Assembly (NCBI RefSeq): GCF_900110215.1
Contig: NZ_FOCX01000021.1
Location: 1 to 64,000 of the forward strand
DNA from: Halorientalis persicus
GTDB taxonomy: Archaea > Halobacteriota > Halobacteria > Halobacteriales > Haloarculaceae
Length of the DNA stretch: 64,000 nucleotides
Direction: 5' to 3'
A program made the translations under genes and the position numbers. This document shows positions 22,920 through 31,882 of the stretch, in pieces. The notes under the pieces were generated by a model. The model saw only the letters and a list, made by a program, of their open reading frames with translations. It had not been told where the DNA came from and did not search any database. Position 1 is the first letter of the stretch. Each line of letters opens with the position of its first letter.

Positions 22920-25076
22920 TCACTCGCTCCCGCTCGAACCGCGCCGGGCGGCCTCGGAGATGTCGCGGGATTTGACCGAGAACGAGTGGACCGTCGTCAG
23001 GTCGTCGAGGAGTTTCTCGGCGCGGTCGAGCCAGTCCGCGGCGGCGTCCAGCGCCTGCTCGTCGTCGGCGTTCCGGGCCGCCGAGAGTTGCCTCTGTGCT
23101 TCCTGTAAGGGCTCTCGGAGGTCCTCGGCGAGGACCTCGCTGAACTCGTCGAAGCGGCGTTCGATCCACTGTTCGTACTCTTTGGGTTCGGTGATGTCCT
23201 GCTGGAACGCGACCGTGTGTGTCACGTCGCCGTCCTCGTTTCTGACCGGCGCGACGCTGACCCGGCCCCAGAACGGCGTGCCGTCCTGCCGGGCGAGCAT
23301 GAGCTCGACCGTCGCGGGTTCGTCACCGTCGACGGCCGCGTCCAGTTCTGCCTGTTTCTCCGCGTCGGTCTCCGCATCGGTGAGATGGGTCAGGGGCCGT
23401 CCGTCGATCTCCGTCACGTCGTAGCCGGTGAGTTGCTCGAACCCGCCGTTCGCGTACACGATTGGCGTGTCCGGCCGCGTCCGGTCGGCGATAGTGATGC
23501 CGATGGGTGCCTCTGCGATGGCCCGGTTGCGAAGCTTCAGTTCCTGTTCGCGCTCTTTGCGCTCGGTGATGTCCCGGGTCGCGACGACCAGTTGCGCCAC
23601 CTCGCCGTCGACGACGACCGGTGCGATCCGCGTGTGCCAGTGGGTCGGAATCCCGGGGATGTCGAAGGTTTCGTCGTAGGACAGCGTCGTCTTCTGTTCG
23701 ACACATTCCTCGAACCGGGCTTCGATCCGGTCGCCGATCTCGCCGTCGAGTATCTCCCGGGGTGTTCGGCCGATCATCTCGGACTCCGACAGGCCCGACA
23801 TCGACTCGTAGGCCGGGTTGACCCGTCGTATCTCGAATCGGTCGTCGTCCGTGACGTCCACGAGGACGATCCCGTCCTGTGCGTTCTGGAATGTCGTCTC
23901 GGCTTTCCGGAGTTCCCGTTCGCGTTCCTTGCGCTCGGCGATGTCCCGGAGGACGCCGACGGTCCCCCGGACGGATCCGTCGCTCGACGGCATGATGGCG
24001 ATGTGGTTCTCGAAGGGGATCCGCTCGCCGGATTTCGTCACGAGATCCATCTCGACGGACCCGCGCCGTGAGTCGTCGTCTTCGATCAGGTCCCGGATCA
24101 GCGATTCCGCGCGCTCGATGTCGGCATCCTCCATCACGGTCGAGACGTGCTGGCCGACGAGTTCCTCGGGTTCGTACCCGGCGACCGACTGGTCACGCCC
24201 CGTCGGTGGCTCGACGGACGTGAGAACTCCCTCGGTATCGAGCGTGTACACCTCGTCCGGGATCGCCTCGACGACGGTCTCGTAGCGTTCCAGTTCCCGC
24301 TCGCGTTCCCGTCGATCGGTGATGTCGCGGGAGTTGAAAACGTAGCCGCTGACGGTCGTGTCCTTCCGGTTGCTCCCGACGGCTTCGAGCCAGGCCCACG
24401 ATCCGTCGGCCCGCTTGTGCCGGAACCGCACGTCTTCGATGACGGTCCCTTCCTGATCGACGAGGTCGATGAACTGCTGTCGCATCTCCTCGCGGTCGTC
24501 GGGGTGAATGTAGTTGAACGCGTACTCACCGACCATCTCCTCGGGGTCCCAGCCAAGCACGCGCTCGACGGACGGGCTCTGGTACTCGATGGTCCCGTCG
24601 GGTGCGATGACCGTCACGATGTCTTCGGCGTGTTCGATGAGCGTCTGGTACTGTCGACCCGTCGCCGCCGTCGCCTCGGGGGCTTCGTCACGGGCCAGCG
24701 CGCTCTCGATGCGTCCGGCCAGTAACTCCTCGCTGGCCGTCGCCGTCGCGGTCGTGAGCGCGTCGGTCGCACCCGCTTCGATGCACGCCGCCACTTCGTT
24801 CGCGTCATCGGCCAGCACGAGGACCGGGAGTGTCGGGTAGTCCTCGCGGAGACGTGCGACGAGATCCGTCGCGGTCCCGTCGGTCAGATCGAATTCGCTG
24901 ACGACACAGTCGGTGCCCGCTTTTTCGACGACTGCGAGAGCGCCCGCCATCTCCGACACGGTCCTGACCGTCACCTCCTCGTCGGTTCCGCCGAGGTCCG
25001 GAAGCGCCCGCTCGACGACGCTTCCGTCGTCACCCACGTAGAGGACGGTCGTCGATGCCGACCCGAAGGCAGCCAT
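22920..25076 (-). CDS. Receiver-like plus four-PAS sensor lacking a kinase core
   Basis: This protein has 718 residues from the ATG at 25076, chosen because AGTGTTTATC (25101-25110) lies 28 bases before it. An N-terminal receiver-like domain (1-110) has VVSEFDL where the acceptor Asp is expected in SDY-type sequences, so Asp is Glu. Four PAS domains follow, beginning near QYQTLIEHAEDIV, YETVVEAIPDEVY, AETTFQNAQDGIV and LRNRAIAEAPIGI. The C-terminus is a dimerisation helix pair, VLAEDLREPLQEAQRQL, matching VVSHDLRNPL but with His replaced by Glu, and no ATPase domain follows. It probably senses and relays by protein contact rather than phosphotransfer. It neighbours the HalX pseudo-receiver. 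Confidence 0.85.
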   Translation of the reverse strand: MAAFGSASTTVLYVGDDGSVVERALPDLGGTDEEVTVRTVSEMAGALAVVEKAGTDCVVSEFDLTDGTATDLVARLREDYPTLPVLVLADDANEVAACIEAGATDALTTATATASEELLAGRIESALARDEAPEATAATGRQYQTLIEHAEDIVTVIAPDGTIEYQSPSVERVLGWDPEEMVGEYAFNYIHPDDREEMRQQFIDLVDQEGTVIEDVRFRHKRADGSWAWLEAVGSNRKDTTVSGYVFNSRDITDRRERERELERYETVVEAIPDEVYTLDTEGVLTSVEPPTGRDQSVAGYEPEELVGQHVSTVMEDADIERAESLIRDLIEDDDSRRGSVEMDLVTKSGERIPFENHIAIMPSSDGSVRGTVGVLRDIAERKERERELRKAETTFQNAQDGIVLVDVTDDDRFEIRRVNPAYESMSGLSESEMIGRTPREILDGEIGDRIEARFEECVEQKTTLSYDETFDIPGIPTHWHTRIAPVVVDGEVAQLVVATRDITERKEREQELKLRNRAIAEAPIGITIADRTRPDTPIVYANGGFEQLTGYDVTEIDGRPLTHLTDAETDAEKQAELDAAVDGDEPATVELMLARQDGTPFWGRVSVAPVRNEDGDVTHTVAFQQDITEPKEYEQWIERRFDEFSEVLAEDLREPLQEAQRQLSAARNADDEQALDAAADWLDRAEKLLDDLTTVHSFSVKSRDISEAARRGSSGSE

Positions 25077-25100
25077 GGCTGGCGATAAGCTAAGATAGTT

Positions 25101-25110
25101 GATAAACACT
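25101..25110 (-). promoter_or_regulatory. TATA-like box of the four-PAS gene
   Basis: On the minus strand it reads AGTGTTTATC, centred 28 bases upstream of the ATG at 25076. It supports that start over the in-frame ATG at 25109, which would precede the promoter. Confidence 0.5.
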
Positions 25111-25177
25111 TGGGCCGCATTATCACCGAACGAATTGGCGGCCGGGGCGACGTACCGAGGTCCCGAACCGACGTGCG

Positions 25178-26035
25178 TCAGGACGCGCCAGTGGCGCTGA
25201 CCCGAACCAGTCCGCCGGAATCCCCGTCATCGGTCACCGTGAGGTCGAACCGCCACCGGCCGTCGTCGAGGCGACGCGGATCGGACAGCGTCAGCGCCGG
25301 GCCCGGGAGCCGTCCGAGCAGGTCGATCGCGATGGGCAAGGTCGGTAACGACGCCGACCGCGAGGTGAGCGCGTAGTCGGTGATCGTCACCGTCCAGGCG
25401 CTCCCGTCCGCGGGGTCGGCGTGTGCGTCGACGGCGTACTCGTCCAGGATGTCGAGTCGCTGTAACCGCCGGAGAGTGGCGTCCAGCGGCCGGTCGCTGT
25501 CCGCAGGCTCGGCGAGCTCCGTCGCCGCCGCCCGGAGGATGGCCGTCTGTTCGGCCTCGGTGAGTCTGGCTCCTAACTCGAACGAGAGGGTCCGAAGGAG
25601 GTGTAGACAGAGGTCGTCGGGGTCGTCGATAGCGTCGGCGGTCTCGCAGTACACGTCCATGATCGACGACTCCAGGTCGGCGTACCCCTCGGCCGACAGT
25701 GTCTCGAACACGGCCGCGGCCACGTCGTGACAGAACCCCGTTAGCGACGCCGTCTCGCCGGTCGTCGGGGGTGTCACCGTCCGGGTCGCCCGGCTCGGTT
25801 CCTCGCAGGCGATGAAGTCGTAGCAGGGCGCTTGCGGGTCCCACCGGCGCAACACGGCCCGGTAAGCGGCCGCCGCCTCCGCCGCCTTCTCGGCAGTCTC
25901 CCGGTCCTGGAACCGCGCGCCGGCGACCGGGACCGGACAGACACCGGTCCGCCCGCAGACGACCCGGTACTCCCCGCCGTCGACCGCCAGATCCTCGATC
26001 CGCGCCCTGATCTTCGAGAGCGTCTCACCGACCAT
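25178..26035 (-). CDS. Conserved haloarchaeal protein (DUF7551-like)
   Basis: This 285-residue protein starts MVGETLSKIRARIEDLAVDG. The N-terminal YRVVCGRTGVCPVPVAGARF, CYDFIACEEPSRATR and the later helical GFCHDVAAAVFETLSAEGY are characteristic of a haloarchaeal family I know as DUF7551 (from memory). Function is unknown. The C-terminal part (about 180-285) is beta-rich. An inverted repeat, TTTAGG-CCTA-CCTAAA, lies immediately before its start, between a TATTTTC TATA-like box (about 26064-26070) and the ATG, so the gene is likely repressed from that site. Confidence 0.75.
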   Translation of the reverse strand: MVGETLSKIRARIEDLAVDGGEYRVVCGRTGVCPVPVAGARFQDRETAEKAAEAAAAYRAVLRRWDPQAPCYDFIACEEPSRATRTVTPPTTGETASLTGFCHDVAAAVFETLSAEGYADLESSIMDVYCETADAIDDPDDLCLHLLRTLSFELGARLTEAEQTAILRAAATELAEPADSDRPLDATLRRLQRLDILDEYAVDAHADPADGSAWTVTITDYALTSRSASLPTLPIAIDLLGRLPGPALTLSDPRRLDDGRWRFDLTVTDDGDSGGLVRVSATGAS

Positions 26036-26051
26036 TTTAGGCCTACCTAAA
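26036..26051. promoter_or_regulatory. Operator-like inverted repeat, resembles DtxR-family boxes
   Basis: TTTAGG-CCTA-CCTAAA is a perfect palindrome with 6-base arms, one base upstream of the ATG at 26035. The half-site TTAGG..CCTAA recalls the boxes of DtxR/SirR-type metal-dependent repressors. The resemblance is by eye only. Confidence 0.45.
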
Positions 26052-26186
26052 GCAACGGAGTGAAAATAGGTTACGGTCGGGGGCGGCGCGGTCGCGGCGA
26101 GTGTCCGAGACCGCGAGCCGCGGGGCGTTCCGTGCGGTGTCTGACGCCTGCCAACGTTTTTAGCCGGGCGTGGCCAAGGGTCGGGT

Positions 26187-26768
26187 ATGTACGTCCGGGA
26201 CGCGAAAAACCGCGAGGAGGTCTGGCTTCTGGATCACATCGAGGACATGGGCCTGGACGAGACGGCGTTTCGCTCGCGCGATTACGTCATCGCCATCGAC
26301 GAGGAGACCAACGAGAAGGCGGGCTTCGGGCGGATCCGCGTCCACAAGGCCGACGACGAGGCGGTCTGTGAACTCACCTCGATCGGCGTCCTCGATGACT
26401 GGCGCGGGCAGGGGATCGGGGCACACGTCGTCGAACGGCTCATCCAGAAGGCCGGCGACGAGGGGTTCGAGACCGTCTACTCGCTGACCGACGCACCCGA
26501 CTACCTCCGGCAGTTCGAGTTCGAGCCCATCGACGCCGGCTCGCTCCCGGAGAAACTGCAGGACCGACTGGACGAGAAGCGCGAGGCGACCGCGCCCGAC
26601 GCCGTCCCGATGGCCCTGTCGGTCGCGGAGTTCCGGATGCCCCGGCGGTTCCGGGAGGCGTTCAAACGCGCCGCCGCCGACGAGGGCGAGAGCGAACCCG
26701 AGGAGGGCCCCGAAGACTTCGGGATCGATCCCGACGAAGCGACCTACAAGTACGACACCGGGCGCTGA
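26187..26768 (+). CDS. GNAT-family N-acetyltransferase
   Basis: This 193-residue protein starts MYVRDAKNREEVWLLDHIED. The acetyl-CoA binding region is VCELTSIGVLDDWRGQGIGAHVVERLIQKA (residues about 63-92), with the R-G-Q-G-I-G loop of GNAT motif A, followed by TVYSLTDAPDYLRQFEF. The C-terminal 60 residues are a charged extension (ESEPEEGPEDFGIDPDEATY). It resembles ArgA-type acetyltransferases, but the substrate is unknown. A TATA-like GTTTTTAGCC lies about 30 bases upstream. Confidence 0.85.
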   Translation: MYVRDAKNREEVWLLDHIEDMGLDETAFRSRDYVIAIDEETNEKAGFGRIRVHKADDEAVCELTSIGVLDDWRGQGIGAHVVERLIQKAGDEGFETVYSLTDAPDYLRQFEFEPIDAGSLPEKLQDRLDEKREATAPDAVPMALSVAEFRMPRRFREAFKRAAADEGESEPEEGPEDFGIDPDEATYKYDTGR

Positions 26769-26788
26769 CTCACGGGAGCCACGACGGC

Positions 26789-28495
26789 CTACCCCGACAG
26801 ATCGGTCGGCGGTGACTGGGTAACGCCGTCCTCTCGGCCGGTCGGCGGCGTGATGCCCCTCACGTCGAAGCGCGCGCCACCGTCCTCGCTGTCACGCACC
26901 GTAATCTCCCAGCCGTGGGCCTCGACGATGCTCTGGACGATGGCGAGCCCGAACCCGGTCCCGTCATCGTTGGTGGTGTAGCCGTCCTCGAACACCTCGT
27001 CCTGGTGGTCCGTGGCGATGCCCTGTCCGTCGTCAGCCACGTAGAATCCCGCCTGGGTGGAGCCGACGGTGACGGTGGCGTCCTCCCGGCCGTGTTCGAG
27101 AGCGTTGCGGAACAGGTTCTCGAGTGCCCGGACGAGACGCTGCTCGTCGGCCTCGATCTCGCGGTCGTCCGCGACCACGAGTTCGGCGGCTGGTGTTTCG
27201 ACGTGTCGCCAGGCGCGCTCGGCCAGCGACCGGAGAGACTCCCGCGAGCGGGCTTCGACCTGTTACCCCTCTCTGGCGAGGGTCAACACGTCGTCGATGA
27301 TGCGGTCCATCCGCTGGTGGGCCTGCTCGACCCGGCGAAGGTGCTCCTCGTCGCCGGTCTCGATCCCGAGTTCCAGTCTGCTCGACGCGACGTTGAGCGG
27401 ATTCCGGAGGTCGTGGGAGACGACGTTCGCGAACTGTTCGAGCTGTTCGTTCTGGCGCTGTAACTCCCGCTGGCGACGCTTTCGCTCCGAGATGTCCTCG
27501 ACGACGAGCAGGTTGCCGATCCGCTCGTCCCGTCGGTTGTACAGTGGCGAGACTTCGATCCGGAAGTCACGCCCCTCGACGGCGACCTCCGTCTCGTCGC
27601 TGTCCTCGTGGCTGGTTAGCGTCGCGTACGCGTCGTGGATCGCCGTGTGGGACGCGAGTGCGTCCGCGACGGGGCGACCGATCGCCGCGTCGTCGAGGTC
27701 GAGTAGCTCGCGCCCGCGGGGGTTGATGTCGACGACCCGGTCGTTGCGGTCGAGGACGACGACGCCGGCGTTGAGGTTGTCGACGATCGTCCCCCGGGCG
27801 ACCGGGACGACCTCGAGGAAGTCCTGGTAGAAGATGGCCCACCATAGCGCCAGCCCGGTGATCGCGAAAGTCAGCGACGTGATGTCGACGCTGATCGGGC
27901 CGAGCAGATAGATCGCGTTCCCGAACCAGGGCGCGAGCAGGCCGACGATCAACGCCACAGTCTGGCGCTGGTAGATGTCGTCCGAGCGGACGGCGAAGCT
28001 GACGTACATCACCGCGGCCGCGACCAGGAGGATGTACGAGTACAGTGTGTGGACGAGAAACAGGCCGCCGAACTCGTAGGCGTAGCCGTAGAACGTCCCG
28101 GGGTCGGCCGCGCCGAAGGTGAGGAAGTGCTCCCGGAACGGCGGGATCCACACCGCCACGTTCGTCAGGAGCGGGTGGATCGCGAGGAGCGCGACCGTCG
28201 ATCGGGTGACGTACTTCTCGCGGCCGGTGTACTGGAGCGCGAGCAGGACGACGAACATCGTGGACAGCGTGACGCCGACGTACTGTGCCCGGGCGACGGC
28301 GCGACCGAGCGGCGTGCCGGCGAAGACGAGCACCAGCGAAGTCGTTACGATCCAGTAGACGACGGCGACGAACAGGCCGACGAGCAGCTTCGCGCCGCTA
28401 CGCTCGCGGCGTCGCCAGGCGTAAGAGGCGACACCCACACACAGCAACCCGCCCACCGCCAGGAGCGCGTGATAGACGACCTCGTGGGTGCTCAT
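26789..28495 (-). pseudogene. 7TM-PAS histidine kinase interrupted by an in-frame stop
   Basis: One continuous reading frame encodes a full kinase: seven membrane segments from [18 protein letters not shown] (start 28495), a PAS domain (NLNAGVVVLDRNDRVVDINP), NVVSHDLRNPLNVASSRLEL and the start of the linker LTLAREG. A TAA codon at 27263-27265 then interrupts it, and translation would continue in the same frame as QVEARSRESLRSLAERAWRH to the ATPase domain (LFRNALEHG, DDGQGIA, GTGFGLAIV) ending at 26789. No bases are lost. It may be a recent nonsense mutation, a readthrough site, or two polypeptides, the second starting at the GTG at 27178. An AGTGTATATG box is 29 bases upstream. Confidence 0.8.
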
Positions 28496-28587
28496 GGACC
28501 CGTCGTATTTACCCTCGGCCCATATACACTCGGACTGCTTCGGCGAGTGAGCCGCCCGCCGCGTCGTCGCCGTCCGGTCAGACAACG

Positions 28588-28595
28588 CTTATACA
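28588..28595 (+). promoter_or_regulatory. TATA-like box of methylmalonyl-CoA mutase
   Basis: CTTATACA is centred 27 bases before the ATG at 28618. This fixes the start at 28618 and rejects the in-frame upstream extension. Confidence 0.55.
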
Positions 28596-28617
28596 CGGCC
28601 ACACCGTTCACCCAGCC

Positions 28618-30297
28618 ATGTTCGACGAGGAGGACCTCCGGGAAATCCGCTCGGCGAAGGCCGACTGGGACGAGGAGTCGGTCCAGCCGACCGTCGAGCG
28701 GTTCGGTGAGCGCAAGGAGACGTTCACTACCGACACGGAGGGACAGACTGTAGACCGCCTGTATACGCCCGCGGACGTGGACGATATCGACTACGACGAG
28801 GACCTGGGTTTTCCCGGTGAAGAACCCTATACGCGGGGCGTCTACCCGACGATGTACCGCGGCCGGCTCTGGACCATGCGCCAGTACGCCGGCATGGGGA
28901 CGGCACGCGAGACCAACGAGCGGTTCAACTACCTGCTCGACGAGGGTCAGACCGGCCTCTCGATGGCCTTTGACCTCCCCACACAGATGGGGTACGATTC
29001 GGACAACGCCATGGCCGCTGGCGAGGTCGGCAAGACCGGCGTCGCCATCGACTCCCTCTCGGATATGGAGACCGTGTTCGAGGGCATCCCGCTGGACGAA
29101 GTCTCCACGTCGATGACCATCAACGCCCCTGCGTCGGTCCTGTTGGCCATGTACATCGCCGTCGGCGACCAGCAGGGCGTCGATCGCGAGGAGTTGCGGG
29201 GTACTATCCAGAACGACGTGCTGAAGGAGTACATCGCACGCAACACCTACATCTACCCGCCCGAGCAGTCGATGCGGATCATCACGGACATCTTCGAGTT
29301 CTGTGCCGAGGAAGTCCCCAACTTCAACACCATCTCGATCTCGGGGTATCACATCCGGGAGGCCGGATCGACCGCCGCCCAGGAGATCGCCTTTACCCTC
29401 GGCAACGGCATCGAGTACGTCGAGGCCGCCATCGAGGCCGGCCTGGACGTCGACGACTTTGCCCCGCAGCTATCCTTCTTCTTTGCCTCCTACAACAACA
29501 TCCTCGAGGAAGTCGCGAAGTTCCGCGCGGCCCGACGGATGTGGTACCAGATCATGGAGGAGCGCTTCGACGCGGAAAATCCCAAGTCCAAGCAACTCAA
29601 ATTCCACACGCAGACCGCCGGCTCCACCCTGACGGCCCAGCAGGTCGAGAACAACGTCGTCCGTGTGGCCTACCAGGCGCTCGCCGCCGTCCTCGGGGGA
29701 ACCCAGAGTCTCCACACCAACGGGAAAGACGAGGCCGTCGGGCTCCCGACCGAGGAGAGCGTCCGAACCGCGCTGCGGACCCAGCAGATCCTCGCCCACG
29801 AGTCGGGTGCGGCCGACACCATCGACCCGCTGGGCGGCAGTTACTACGTCGAGAGCCTGACCGACGACCTCGAAGCAGAGGCCTTCGAGATTCTCGACCG
29901 GATCGACGGCAAAGGCGGGATGCTCCCGGCTATCGAGGACCAGTGGGTCCAGCGGGAGATCCAGGACGTGGCCTTCGAGCGCCAGCGCGAACAGGAGGAA
30001 GGCGAGCGGGTCATCGTCGGCGTCAACGAGTACCAGGTCGAGGAAGAAGAAGACGTGGATATCGAGGAAGTCGACGAGTCGCTCGAAGCCCAGCAACAGG
30101 AGACGCTCGCGGCGGTCCGCGACGATCGCGACGACGAGGCAGTCGAGGCGAAACTCGACGCGGTCCGGGAGGCCGCCCGCGGAGACGAGAATCTCATGCC
30201 GTACCTGATCGACGCCGTCAAGGTCTACGCCACGACCGGCGAGATCTGTGACGCCATGCGGGACGTGTTCGGCGAGTACCAGGGCGGCGGTATCTGA
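28618..30297 (+). CDS. mcmA: Methylmalonyl-CoA mutase, large subunit catalytic chain
   Basis: This 559-residue chain starts [20 protein letters not shown]. The TIM-barrel substrate domain is recognisable from [73 protein letters not shown] and [15 protein letters not shown]. The C-terminal cobalamin-binding domain (DxHxxG) is absent, as usual in archaea where it is a separate small subunit; that gene is not in this window. It isomerises (R)-methylmalonyl-CoA to succinyl-CoA. The epimerase at 31883-32269 and the acyl-CoA synthetase at 19968-21986 support a propionyl-CoA route. Confidence 0.95.
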   Translation: MFDEEDLREIRSAKADWDEESVQPTVERFGERKETFTTDTEGQTVDRLYTPADVDDIDYDEDLGFPGEEPYTRGVYPTMYRGRLWTMRQYAGMGTARETNERFNYLLDEGQTGLSMAFDLPTQMGYDSDNAMAAGEVGKTGVAIDSLSDMETVFEGIPLDEVSTSMTINAPASVLLAMYIAVGDQQGVDREELRGTIQNDVLKEYIARNTYIYPPEQSMRIITDIFEFCAEEVPNFNTISISGYHIREAGSTAAQEIAFTLGNGIEYVEAAIEAGLDVDDFAPQLSFFFASYNNILEEVAKFRAARRMWYQIMEERFDAENPKSKQLKFHTQTAGSTLTAQQVENNVVRVAYQALAAVLGGTQSLHTNGKDEAVGLPTEESVRTALRTQQILAHESGAADTIDPLGGSYYVESLTDDLEAEAFEILDRIDGKGGMLPAIEDQWVQREIQDVAFERQREQEEGERVIVGVNEYQVEEEEDVDIEEVDESLEAQQQETLAAVRDDRDDEAVEAKLDAVREAARGDENLMPYLIDAVKVYATTGEICDAMRDVFGEYQGGGI

Positions 30298-30352
30298 CGG
30301 GAGAATCCCTCTCGATCTGGTTTTCGACAGTCATCCGATCAGCGACAGAACT

Positions 30353-30412
30353 AAGTATACGTGTAAAGTCTCCTTTACTGTAAAGCGACCTTTACGGAAA
30401 CGTCGCTTTACA
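30353..30412. promoter_or_regulatory. Promoter with tandem GTAAAG-N4-CTTTAC operators
   Basis: A TATA-like AAGTATAC (30353-30360) is followed by two perfect 16-base palindromes, GTAAAG-TCTC-CTTTAC (30363-30378) and GTAAAG-CGAC-CTTTAC (30380-30395). The second also pairs with a downstream half as TGTAAAGCGAC (30379-30389) / GTCGCTTTACA (30402-30412). The sites cover the expected transcription start of the membrane-protein/XRE pair, so the XRE protein at 30843 probably represses its own operon here. Confidence 0.65.
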
Positions 30413-30426
30413 CCGCCCTGAAAACC

Positions 30427-30846
30427 ATGTCGACGACACAGGACCATCCAGCACGGAGAGGACAGCGCTACAATCGGATCATCATGGCCGTCTTCGCGGT
30501 CGGGATCGTGAGTTTCTTCGCCGGAATGTTGCTCGATCAGACCTTCGTCGGGCTGGTCGTGTACGCGGTCGCCTGTCTCGGCGGCATCACGGCCCTGCTG
30601 TACCTGCAGTTCGCGAGTTCCGTCCAGCTGAGCGACGAGCGCGAACAGCGACTCCACGAGCGGGCGAGCGGCGCGCTCATCATGATCGCCGCCTACGTCG
30701 GGCTTCCCGTCGTGATCGGCCTCTACCTGCTGGACAATCTCGGCTACTACACGATCCCCCCGGTCGTCTGGGGCGGCATCTACGCCTACTCCGCCCTCTT
30801 CTTGCTCTGGGGGGTCGTCTACACCGTCGTCCGCTACAACGCATGA
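30427..30846 (+). CDS. DUF2178-type four-TM membrane protein
   Basis: This 139-residue protein starts MSTTQDHPARRGQRYNRIIM. Four hydrophobic segments lie at about residues 19-37, 40-60, 78-98 and 110-133. The loop after the second, VQLSDEREQRLHERASGALI, matches the DERE(Q)..I..KA pattern of DUF2178 proteins, which commonly pair with small XRE regulators in archaea and bacteria. Here the regulator gene overlaps its stop (ATGA at 30843-30846), giving a toxin-like or sensor-regulator pair architecture of unknown physiological role. Confidence 0.85.
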   Translation: MSTTQDHPARRGQRYNRIIMAVFAVGIVSFFAGMLLDQTFVGLVVYAVACLGGITALLYLQFASSVQLSDEREQRLHERASGALIMIAAYVGLPVVIGLYLLDNLGYYTIPPVVWGGIYAYSALFLLWGVVYTVVRYNA

Positions 30847-31034
30847 AAAACGACCTCCGCGACCGACGCGAGCGACACGATCTGAGCCAGGCCGATCTGG
30901 CCGCAGAGGTGGACGTGACCCGGCAGACGATCAACTCCATCGAGCGCGGCCGGTACGACCCATCGCTCGAACTGGCCTTCGAGCTCGCCACCTACTTCGA
31001 CTGCCGGATCGAGGACATCTTCGACCCCGAGTAG
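30843..31034 (+). CDS. Small XRE-family transcriptional regulator
   Basis: This 63-residue helix-turn-helix protein starts MKNDLRDRRERHDLSQADLA. LSQADLAAEVDVTRQTINSIERGRYDP is the complete XRE DNA-binding core, and the tail YFDCRIEDIFDPE is typical of the short regulators paired with DUF2178 membrane proteins. It is translationally coupled to the membrane protein by ATGA. It likely binds the tandem palindromes at 30363-30395. Confidence 0.92.
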   Translation: MKNDLRDRRERHDLSQADLAAEVDVTRQTINSIERGRYDPSLELAFELATYFDCRIEDIFDPE

Positions 31035-31047
31035 GTCCCCGCTGGCG

Positions 31048-31776
31048 CTACAGCGTGACCGCCATCATCACCTCGTCGACGGCCTCGCCGTCGATCCGGT
31101 AGTGATCCTCGCGGACGGCTTCGACCGCCCCGCCGTGGGCCTCGAAGAACTCGATCGCGCCCTCGTTGGTCGCCGGGAAACTGTTGTACACCTTCGCCAG
31201 TCCCATCTCCTCGGCCCAGTCGAGCCCGTGATCCAGCAGGCGGGTCCCGATGCCGTGCCCCCTGTGGGCCTCGACCAGTCCGATGGTCAACTCCGCGGTG
31301 TGGTGGAGCTTGTCGAGTTCGGGGATCTCCAGGTGGACCCAGCCGACGACGTCCTCGCCCACGGTGGCGACGAAAAAGACGCGGGACTCGAACTCGTTGT
31401 GCCGGAGCAAGGAGTCCTCGTAGTCGAGTTGCTGGGCGACGCTTTCCGCCTCGATGTAGCTCCCATCGGCCGCGACCTGCCGGAGTGTGCCCACGATACC
31501 CGCGATGTCGTCCTGCCGGGCCGGTCGGATCGTCACTGCGAGCCCGTCGGTCTCGTACTGCTCGGCCGTGCCGGGATCCATCGCGATCTCCAGTCGTCCG
31601 TCGCGCTCGGTGAGGTAGCCGTCGCGCTTGAGCATCGAGAGATGGTGGCCGAAGCGGCGGTGTTCGAACCCTAGCGCCGCCCGCGCTCGCTCGGGTTCGA
31701 CCCGCCCCTCCCGCTCGACGTACTCGTAGATCCGTCGCCTGTCGTCGTCAAGTCGGCCCGGTTTCGGTGCCTCCAT
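31048..31776 (-). CDS. Winged-helix plus GNAT acetyltransferase fusion
   Basis: This 242-residue protein has residues 1-65 (RRRIYEYVEREGRVEPERAR through HHLSMLKRDGYLTERDGRLEI) fitting a winged helix-turn-helix. Residues about 78-242 form a GNAT domain (VTIRPARQDDIAGIVGTLRQ, ELTIGLVEAHRGHGIGTRLL with the acetyl-CoA loop, AKVYNSFPATNEGAIEFFEA). Such fusions occur in haloarchaea; the enzyme could acetylate a protein or small molecule under control of its own DNA-binding part. It is convergent with the XRE gene, with 13 bases between stops. Confidence 0.85.
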   Translation of the reverse strand: MEAPKPGRLDDDRRRIYEYVEREGRVEPERARAALGFEHRRFGHHLSMLKRDGYLTERDGRLEIAMDPGTAEQYETDGLAVTIRPARQDDIAGIVGTLRQVAADGSYIEAESVAQQLDYEDSLLRHNEFESRVFFVATVGEDVVGWVHLEIPELDKLHHTAELTIGLVEAHRGHGIGTRLLDHGLDWAEEMGLAKVYNSFPATNEGAIEFFEAHGGAVEAVREDHYRIDGEAVDEVMMAVTL

Positions 31777-31882
31777 ACCTCACGGTCACGGCGAACCGTC
31801 TTAGTTATTGATGACAGTTACCACGCCACACATACCCGCGACTGTCGCAGGGCTGATTGTCCCGCCGCTCCCAGCAGGGGGT

